Below the pieces are notes generated by a model that was not told the origin of the DNA, ran no database searches, and saw nothing but the letters and a program-made list of their open reading frames with translations. A DNA stretch of 18,607 nucleotides from Candidatus Latescibacterota bacterium (lineage in GTDB: Bacteria; JAAXHH01; JACQVL01), in assembly GCA_016209865.1 (NCBI GenBank), contig JACQVL010000212.1, forward strand, positions 1 through 18,607, written 5' to 3'. Positions 13,548 to 18,607 of this stretch are shown piece by piece (position 1 is the stretch's first letter; each line of letters begins with the position of its first letter). The translations under genes were made by a program, and so were the position numbers.

Positions 13548-14450
13548 TCAACGCTGTTGTGACCATTCCCGCCACAATTCTTCCCCGCGCCGGACGAACG
13601 ACCGGAACCGGGGGAGCCAGCCAAGCTCCCGCTCCGAGGCGGCGCTGAGGACGACCTGATCGATGGCCAGCCCGTCCGCAAACCCGCCTAATGTCTGGCG
13701 TGCACTGTCCACCGGCCAGGTCTCCACCGCGCTGCTCCGTCCCGCGCTCCGGGCGATCGTCTCCACGATCTCCCGCACGGTCAGCGCCGACCCGTCCGTC
13801 CCGTGGAACACGCCCGTCAGCCGCCGCTCGACCGCCCGGCGGTACAGGTCGGCCAAGTCGTCCACGTGCACCATCGCCCAATGGTTCGTGCCATCCCCGA
13901 CGATGCGAATCGGCTGCCCTTCCGACGCCGCCTTGAAGTAGCCCGCCAGAATCCCCCGTGAGCCGCCGTACACCACACCCGGACGGATGACGACCGTCGC
14001 CAAATCGGCGGTTGCCGCCGACAGCATCAGGCGTTCGTGCTCCGGCCGCCAGACGACCGGGGGGATGGGGTTCACGGCCGCGGTCTCATCCATGGTCCGG
14101 CCGCCCGTGCTGCCCAGCACCCACACTCCCGACGTGAAGATGATCGTCTTCCGGCCGCCCGCCGTCTGCGCCGCCTTGATGAGGGTCTCGACGGTCGCCC
14201 GGTCGGCCGCCACCGTCTCCCCGCTCATGTCGAACGCGGTATGGATCACCGCATCATGCCGTCCAGCGATGTCACGGTACGTCTCCGGCTGCTTGATGTC
14301 CCCCACCACGGCCTTCGCCCCCTGCTGTTCGACGAGCCGCGCTTTCGCCTCCGACCGCACCAGCCCGCTCACCTCGTGCCCGGCGCGCACGAGGGCGGTC
14401 ACGACCGCCGACCCGATATAACCCGTTGCGCCTGTAATGAAGACGTTCAT
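13548..14450 (-). CDS. NAD(P)-binding epimerase/reductase-like extended SDR, 300 aa
   Basis: A Rossmann-fold protein of the extended SDR/NAD-dependent epimerase group. It opens MNVFITGATGYIGSAVV with GxxGxxG at residues 7-13, then VSGLVRSEAKARLVE, KAVVGDIKQPETY and GRHDAVIHTAFD. VVIRPGVVYGGSRG and WAMVHVDDLADLYRRAVE are typical later blocks. The usual YxxxK is not evident; the region reads VVWRPEHERL, so it may be a reductase or a non-catalytic relative rather than a sugar epimerase. AGGAGGT lies seven bases before the ATG at 14450. It starts 23 bases after the oxidoreductase stop, within one transcription unit. Substrate unknown. Confidence 0.88.
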   Translation of the reverse strand: MNVFITGATGYIGSAVVTALVRAGHEVSGLVRSEAKARLVEQQGAKAVVGDIKQPETYRDIAGRHDAVIHTAFDMSGETVAADRATVETLIKAAQTAGGRKTIIFTSGVWVLGSTGGRTMDETAAVNPIPPVVWRPEHERLMLSAATADLATVVIRPGVVYGGSRGILAGYFKAASEGQPIRIVGDGTNHWAMVHVDDLADLYRRAVERRLTGVFHGTDGSALTVREIVETIARSAGRSSAVETWPVDSARQTLGGFADGLAIDQVVLSAASERELGWLPRFRSFVRRGEELWREWSQQR

Positions 14451-14469
14451 CCCGATACCTCCTGTTCTG

Positions 14470-14510
14470 CTCGTCACTCGTCACTGTTTTTACCGACCAC
14501 CGACCACCGT
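14470..14510. repeat. Second copy of the ACTCGTC/ACCGACCAC repeat, overlapping a gene end
   Basis: CTCGTCACTCGTCACTG, a T-run, then ACCGACCACCGACCACCG. It shares block order with 2824-2870. It covers the last codons of the oxidoreductase gene (…WSVVGKNSDE) and the gap to the epimerase-like gene. Confidence 0.75.
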
Positions 14511-17500
14511 TTTTCCAACCGCTCCACCATCCGCTCAACCTCTCCCTTCACCCGCACGACGGCGCGATGCTTGACCGCCTCATACCCGCGCACCCGCTCC
14601 GGCGCGCGGACGACCTCGACCGCATCCGGGTACGTCCCCGGCGTGAGATGCGCGATGACCGTCTGGATGAGGGATTCGTACCAGTCGATGAGCGCCCGCT
14701 CCTCCCGCCTGTGCGCCGTCCGTCCGAACAGGTCGAACACGGTCCCCCGGAGGCATTTCAGGCGGCTCAGCCCGACGAGGACCGGCCGGAACCAGGGGCC
14801 GAGTTCGACCTTGCGGCCGAGCCCCATCCCCCGGAGGAGCGGCGGATGCAGGTTGTAAGAGAGTGACACCGTCCCGTCGAACGCCGCCCGGATGCGCCGT
14901 TCCCCGTCCCCGGTCAGCAGGCGGGCTACCTCGTACTCATCTTTATACGCCATCAGCTTGAAGAGGACGAACGCGACCGACTGCGTCAACCGGAACCTGT
15001 GCACTTCCCCTCCGTGGAGCCCATCCGCCTCGTACACGCTTGTCACTGTCTCGACGTACCGGCGAGCGTAGTCGAGTCCCTGGTAGTCGATCACCTCCGC
15101 CACCCGGATCGCCCACATCCGCCGGAACTCCTCGCTGTTGACCTGTATCCGGTCGAGCGCCTGCCGGTAGAAGGCGCTCGACTGCGCCCCTCTTCGCCCG
15201 CGGCCGAGCCGGTCGAGACGTTCCTGGATGACCGCATCGACGGACGGCGGCGGTGGGGCGACGAGTGTCGCCACGCGCTCCGGGTCGAGCACCGCCATCC
15301 GGCCCCACCGGAACGCCTGCAGGTTGGCGTCGACCGCCTGACCGTTCAGCCGGATCGCCCGCTCGATGTTCGCCGCCTCTAAGGGAATGCGCCCCGCCTG
15401 GTACGCGACGCCCAGCAGGAACACGTTCGCCAAGATGTGATCCCCGAACAGGGCGAGCGTCATCCCCTGCGCATCGAGGAACAGGTTCTCATGCGACCGG
15501 GTGTACTGGTTGATCGTCTGTTCCAGGTCTTCGACATCAGGGAACGACAGCGCCGGGTTGTAGACCATCTCGGCCGTCGGGATGGCCGACCGGCTGACGA
15601 CGGCGACCGTGCGCTCCGGGCTGGCGACGACGAGGTTGGAGGGGTTGACCCCGCCGATGAGGTCAGTCGCAAGGTAGAGATCACACCCGCCCGCCGGGAT
15701 GTGGCTGGACAGCGGCGGCGCGGCGTCCCCGATGATGACGGGCGACTCCACCGGCCCCCCTTTCTGCGCCAGGCCCGTCCGGTTCAGTTCCGCCACGTGC
15801 TTCCCTTCGAACATCCCGGCAAACCCGAGCAGATGGGAGACGGTGACGACCCCCGTCCCGCCGATGCCGATGATGTACATGCTGTACGGCTCGTCGATCT
15901 TCACTCTCTGCGCCGGTTCGGTCAGGTCGGTCTCGTGCAGGATGGGGGTCGCGGGCCGGCGGAGGCGCGCGCCGTTCACGGGCCGGACGGTCACGAACGA
16001 CGGACAGTCGCCCTTCAGGCACGACTCATCCCGGTTGCACGCCGACTGGAGGATCGTCGTCTTCCGGCCGAATTCGGTCTCGACGGGGTACAGCGCGAGA
16101 CACATCGACTGCTGGCCGCAATCCCCACAGCCTTCGCACACCTCCTCGTGGATGAACAGGTACCGCTCCGGCACGATGCCCTGCCGCTTCCGCCGCCGGC
16201 GGGTCTCTGTCGCGCATTCCTGGTCGAAGATCAGGATGTTGACGCCCGGCCGCGCCGCCAATGCCTGCTGGACGCGGTCGAGGTCGTTCCGGCCGCAGAC
16301 CTCCAGCCGCTGGTGCTTGCCGAGCGCCGCACGGGCGCGGTCTACGCGAATCTGACCGGGATATTTCGCCACGACCGCCACCTCCTGGACGCCCAGGCCG
16401 AGGAGGACGACGACGAACTCATCCAGACTGGGCTGGCCGGTGATGTCCTGTCCGCCCGTCATGGCGACGACATGGTTCCAGAGGATCTTGTACGTGATGT
16501 TCGCCCGGTGCGAGATCGAGCTGAAGATCGTCATCAGGCCGCTGTGCAGGATCGTCCCGTCCCCGACGTTCTGGAACAGGGGCTCGTTCCCGTTGAACGG
16601 GAACATCCCGTTGAACAGCGCCCCGCCCATGCCCATCGTCGGGATGTACCGGACGCCGCGGCCGTCCGCGCTGATGTACGCGTCCAGGGACGAGCAGCCG
16701 ATCTCCCCGCCCGCGACCTGGCCGGACGGGGCGCGCGCGGAGATGCTGTGGGGACAGCCCGGACAGTAATGCGCGGCGCGGCGAGGGAATGGGGCAATCT
16801 GACGGCCGGCGACCTCCCGGAGTTCCCGGAGACGCTGCGGAATCCGGCTCTCCGGGACGTGCTCTAACAGGACCGGCCCCAGCCGCTCGGCGAGCAGGTC
16901 GGGACTCAGTTCCCCGTGGGCCGGGATGAGCCGCTGTCCACCCGGTCCCAACTTGCCGTAGACGTGCCGGACGGGGCTGCCGAACAACGCATGCGCGACC
17001 GGTTCCTCCACGAACGGGCCTTTCTCCTCGACGACGATCACCGTCTCCAGCCCGTCCGCGAACTGACGGACGGTCTCCGGGTCGAGCGGGTAGATCAGCC
17101 CGACCTTCAGGACGCGCACCCGTTCCTCCAGGCCGATCTCGTCGAGCGCCTGCATCAGGTCGGCGTAACTCTTTCCGGTGGCGATCAGACCGACCGGCCC
17201 GGACGCGTCCGGGTTGATGATCCGGTCGATCCGGTTCAGCCGTGCATACGCCCGCGCCAGGTCGAGCCGGACATCCGCCACGTCCTGCTCGAACGGGATG
17301 CTCGCCGTGGCGATAACGACCGGCCGGAACTGCTTCCGGTACAGCCGGCCGTTGACCTGCACGTCGGGGAGGATGATGCCCGGTTCATCCGGGTCGACGG
17401 CGACCGTGCTCGCTCCGTCGCAGAGGGGGGTGACCAGCTTGAGAGCGGTGATCAGGCCGGAATACCGGCTCAAGGCGAGGGCATGATGGGCGAAGGAGAG

Positions 17501-18028
17501 GATCTCTGCGACGGACGCCGGGTAGAAGATGGCCGCTTTCACGTCCCGGAGCACCTGCTCGCTCGCCCCCGGATAGCCGGAGCTCTTCGCCCCGTGATCG
17601 TCGCCCGAGAACAGCACCACCCCGCTGTGTTCCCCGGTCCCGGAGAGGTTGGCCAGACTCAGTTCGTCGGGCGCCCACTTCGTCCCGTGGGCTTTGCCGT
17701 ACCAGAACCCGTCCACATCCCCGATGAACTGGCTCCCGTGCACCGCGGCGGCCGCGATCTTCTCGTTGACCGCAGGCTGATGGACGCACAGGCTCTCCGC
17801 GTTGAGCAGAGGCAGATGCCGCCGGATCTCCAGGTCGAGGCCGCCGAGCGGCGAGCCTTCGTACCCGGCGATGAACGTCCGCCGGACAAGGCCGCCAGAC
17901 CGCCGATCCCGCCGCTGCTTCTCGATCAGAAACCGGACGAGCGCCTGCACGCCCGTCAGGAAGACCGTCCCGCGTTCCCGGAGATACCGGTCGTTGAGGC
18001 TATCAGTTGAGGAAACCATATCAGGCAT
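14474..18028 (-). CDS. Fused indolepyruvate:ferredoxin oxidoreductase, about 1184 aa
   Basis: A single-chain 2-oxoacid:ferredoxin oxidoreductase of the fused IorA-IorB type, which oxidatively decarboxylates aryl 2-oxo acids such as indolepyruvate to the acyl-CoA while reducing ferredoxin. Order: pyrimidine-binding alpha domain from residue 1; YCPGCPH at about 420; TPP/Mg site GDGTILHSG at about 490; iron-sulphur region CEGCGDCG (about 630) to CLKGDCPSF (about 669); gamma domain beginning GIGGTGVV at about 720 with NRTGLAQKGGPVESPV; and a C-terminal region seen in the fused family. AGGA lies eight bases before the ATG at 18028; an upstream TTG at 18055 and an ATG at 18037 are less likely. The last residues come from a dispersed repeat. 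First of an operon with epimerase-like and SnoaL-like genes. Confidence 0.93.
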   Translation of the reverse strand: MPDMVSSTDSLNDRYLRERGTVFLTGVQALVRFLIEKQRRDRRSGGLVRRTFIAGYEGSPLGGLDLEIRRHLPLLNAESLCVHQPAVNEKIAAAAVHGSQFIGDVDGFWYGKAHGTKWAPDELSLANLSGTGEHSGVVLFSGDDHGAKSSGYPGASEQVLRDVKAAIFYPASVAEILSFAHHALALSRYSGLITALKLVTPLCDGASTVAVDPDEPGIILPDVQVNGRLYRKQFRPVVIATASIPFEQDVADVRLDLARAYARLNRIDRIINPDASGPVGLIATGKSYADLMQALDEIGLEERVRVLKVGLIYPLDPETVRQFADGLETVIVVEEKGPFVEEPVAHALFGSPVRHVYGKLGPGGQRLIPAHGELSPDLLAERLGPVLLEHVPESRIPQRLRELREVAGRQIAPFPRRAAHYCPGCPHSISARAPSGQVAGGEIGCSSLDAYISADGRGVRYIPTMGMGGALFNGMFPFNGNEPLFQNVGDGTILHSGLMTIFSSISHRANITYKILWNHVVAMTGGQDITGQPSLDEFVVVLLGLGVQEVAVVAKYPGQIRVDRARAALGKHQRLEVCGRNDLDRVQQALAARPGVNILIFDQECATETRRRRKRQGIVPERYLFIHEEVCEGCGDCGQQSMCLALYPVETEFGRKTTILQSACNRDESCLKGDCPSFVTVRPVNGARLRRPATPILHETDLTEPAQRVKIDEPYSMYIIGIGGTGVVTVSHLLGFAGMFEGKHVAELNRTGLAQKGGPVESPVIIGDAAPPLSSHIPAGGCDLYLATDLIGGVNPSNLVVASPERTVAVVSRSAIPTAEMVYNPALSFPDVEDLEQTINQYTRSHENLFLDAQGMTLALFGDHILANVFLLGVAYQAGRIPLEAANIERAIRLNGQAVDANLQAFRWGRMAVLDPERVATLVAPPPPSVDAVIQERLDRLGRGRRGAQSSAFYRQALDRIQVNSEEFRRMWAIRVAEVIDYQGLDYARRYVETVTSVYEADGLHGGEVHRFRLTQSVAFVLFKLMAYKDEYEVARLLTGDGERRIRAAFDGTVSLSYNLHPPLLRGMGLGRKVELGPWFRPVLVGLSRLKCLRGTVFDLFGRTAHRREERALIDWYESLIQTVIAHLTPGTYPDAVEVVRAPERVRGYEAVKHRAVVRVKGEVERMVERLEKRWSVVGKNSDE

Positions 18029-18118
18029 GCTGTTCATCCTGATGAAAGAACGCAAGAGAACGGAAAGGAGAACGGTCTTTCCCCTCTGCTCCTCTGCCCC
18101 TCTGCGATGTTTTCTCTA

Positions 18119-18147
18119 AGTATACCCCGCCAGCCATCCTCTGTCAA
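18119..18147 (-). promoter_or_regulatory. Sigma70 promoter of the fused oxidoreductase operon
   Basis: Read on the minus strand, TTGACA (18147-18142), 17 bases, TATACT (18124-18119). The predicted start near 18112 leaves a leader of about 84 bases before the ATG at 18028. It is back to back with the plus-strand promoter at 18171; the two -35 boxes are 23 bases apart. Confidence 0.88.
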
Positions 18148-18170
18148 CCGCCATTGAGACATCGAGACGC

Positions 18171-18199
18171 TTGACAGAAGAGAATATCCCTACTATTAT
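18171..18199 (+). promoter_or_regulatory. Plus-strand sigma70 promoter of unknown transcript
   Basis: TTGACA (18171-18176), 17 bases, TATTAT (18194-18199). Transcription should begin near 18206, just ahead of the TGTC/GACA cluster and about 395 bases before the ATG at 18601. The product could be a long leader for that gene or a small RNA. Confidence 0.75.
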
Positions 18200-18209
18200 T
18201 GAACTAACG

Positions 18210-18287
18210 CTGTCAGCGAACGACAGGGACGACTGAACCCCGCCCGTGACAGGGCTTGTCGGGAGTGTCATCGACTGACACGTTGTC
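18210..18287. promoter_or_regulatory. Cluster of TGTC/GACA half sites, with two TGTC-N7-GACA palindromes
   Basis: Site 1 (18210-18226) is CTGTC-agcgaac-GACAG; site 2 (18265-18281) is GTGTC-atcgact-GACAC. Both have the same seven-base spacing and their centres are 55 bases apart. GACA at 18248 with TGTC at 18257, and TGTC at 18284, add more half sites. They lie about 215-290 bases ahead of the predicted sigma54 start, the usual range of enhancer sites. Confidence 0.65.
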
Positions 18288-18475
18288 GCGTCATGATCAT
18301 AACTTGCTCAATTTCATTGTCTTATAACGATTTTCCTGTGTGATCTGTGGCGGGGACAGCGTCGATTCCGGGGTTGACTCGTGTCTTCTTACTGCCTGTT
18401 CTCTTCTCAAGCAAGATTTTCTATTATCTTGTCATACAATAGGTTATAAATTTTTTTCATGGCTGAACCTTCAGT

Positions 18476-18491
18476 TGGCACGCGGTTTGCA
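18476..18491 (+). promoter_or_regulatory. Sigma54 (RpoN) -24/-12 promoter
   Basis: TGGCACG-CGGT-TTGCA matches the RpoN consensus TGGCACG-N4-TTGCW at every fixed position, with GG (18477-18478) and GC (18489-18490) ten bases apart. Transcription should begin near 18502, leaving a leader of about 100 bases before the ATG at 18601. Confidence 0.9.
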
Positions 18492-18524
18492 TATAGGGAT
18501 GAAGCGTTAGCGTTGAGTCCAACG

Positions 18525-18570
18525 GCCACGGCCAGTGGCACGGGGTTCCCGAGCCGGGCGAGCGCCCGGC
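18525..18570 (+). promoter_or_regulatory. Two hairpins in the sigma54 transcript leader
   Basis: Hairpin 1 is GCCAC (18525-18529), loop GGCCA, GTGGC (18535-18539). Hairpin 2 is GCCGGGC (18553-18559), loop GAGC, GCCCGGC (18564-18570). They precede the AAGGAGG ribosome site at 18586-18592 and could stabilise the mRNA or regulate it. They do not match a riboswitch I know. Confidence 0.5.
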
Positions 18571-18600
18571 CATCTCACTTCACCCAAGGAGGTTCGTCCC

Positions 18601-18607
18601 ATGTTTC
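18601..18607 (+). CDS. Start of a sigma54-dependent gene, cut by the right edge
   Basis: Only ATG TTT C is in the window. A canonical AAGGAGG followed by eight bases precedes the ATG, and the RpoN promoter lies about 100 bases upstream, so this is very likely a real start. With two codons the product cannot be named. Genes of this control type elsewhere include pilins, flagellar, nitrogen-assimilation and transport genes. Confidence 0.75.

Larger units (their letters stand above)
18056..18600. other. 545-base non-coding control region
   Basis: No convincing gene. It holds divergent sigma70 promoters (18119-18147 minus, 18171-18199 plus), a TGTC/GACA cluster (18210-18287), a sigma54 promoter (18476-18491) and leader hairpins (18525-18570), each listed separately. 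The stretch 18290-18470 is AT-rich and shows nothing else I can name. Confidence 0.75.

Noticed and set aside
13453-13881. Upstream extension of the SnoaL-like gene
   Set aside because: It crosses the 42-bp palindrome and the epimerase-like gene; the GTG at 13452 has AGGAGG at proper spacing.
18533-18550. Second TGGCACG (18536-18542) as another sigma54 promoter
   Set aside because: The -12 element is absent (TCCCG instead of TTGCA).
18459-18607. Open frame from ATG at 18459 running through the sigma54 promoter to the window edge
   Set aside because: There is no ribosome site before it (a T-run instead), it covers the RpoN promoter and leader, and the ATG at 18601 has a far better site in another frame.

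Overview
The window is a GC-rich, gene-dense bacterial chromosome segment with strong Shine-Dalgarno sites, short intergenic gaps and many small dispersed repeats. It carries 17 complete protein-coding genes and two cut by the window edges. There are no rRNA, tRNA, CRISPR, transposase or phage genes. The gene mix (PhyH dioxygenase, family 5 solute-binding lipoprotein, fused indolepyruvate:ferredoxin oxidoreductase, BNR propeller with MoaD-like partner) and the palindromic and heptamer repeats suggest an environmental bacterium with a catabolic, amino-acid-using lifestyle. The sequence alone does not fix the phylum; an uncultivated soil or subsurface lineage is a guess.

Layout. 1-2784 (minus): a PhyH oxygenase, then a CBS-pair protein and an M20 metallopeptidase that runs off the left edge. 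2915-4237 (plus): a class III aminotransferase of the glutamate-1-semialdehyde aminomutase type. 9737-4243 (minus): a five-gene unit of tandem-SIS protein, class IV aminotransferase, SDR, solute-binding lipoprotein and SAM methyltransferase. 9919-11124 (plus): an L-rhamnose-mutarotase-like protein and a classical SDR. 11238-12945 (plus): ankyrin protein, BNR propeller and MoaD/ThiS-like protein under a strong sigma70 promoter with an overlapping palindrome. 18028-13015 (minus): fused indolepyruvate oxidoreductase, NAD(P)-binding epimerase-like protein and SnoaL-like protein, read from a good sigma70 promoter. 18056-18600: a control region with two back-to-back sigma70 promoters, a cluster of TGTC/GACA half sites and a near-perfect sigma54 promoter driving a gene whose ATG lies at 18601.

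How the genes may work together (inference). The central minus-strand operon looks like uptake and remodelling of an amino or oxo acid or a sugar-phosphate-like compound: a binding lipoprotein without local permeases, an aminotransferase, an SDR with a non-standard active site, a methyltransferase and an unusual double-SIS protein. The right-hand operon would oxidise 2-oxo acids from aromatic amino acids with ferredoxin. The ankyrin/propeller/ubiquitin-like operon has no obvious pathway and is the best candidate for something undescribed.
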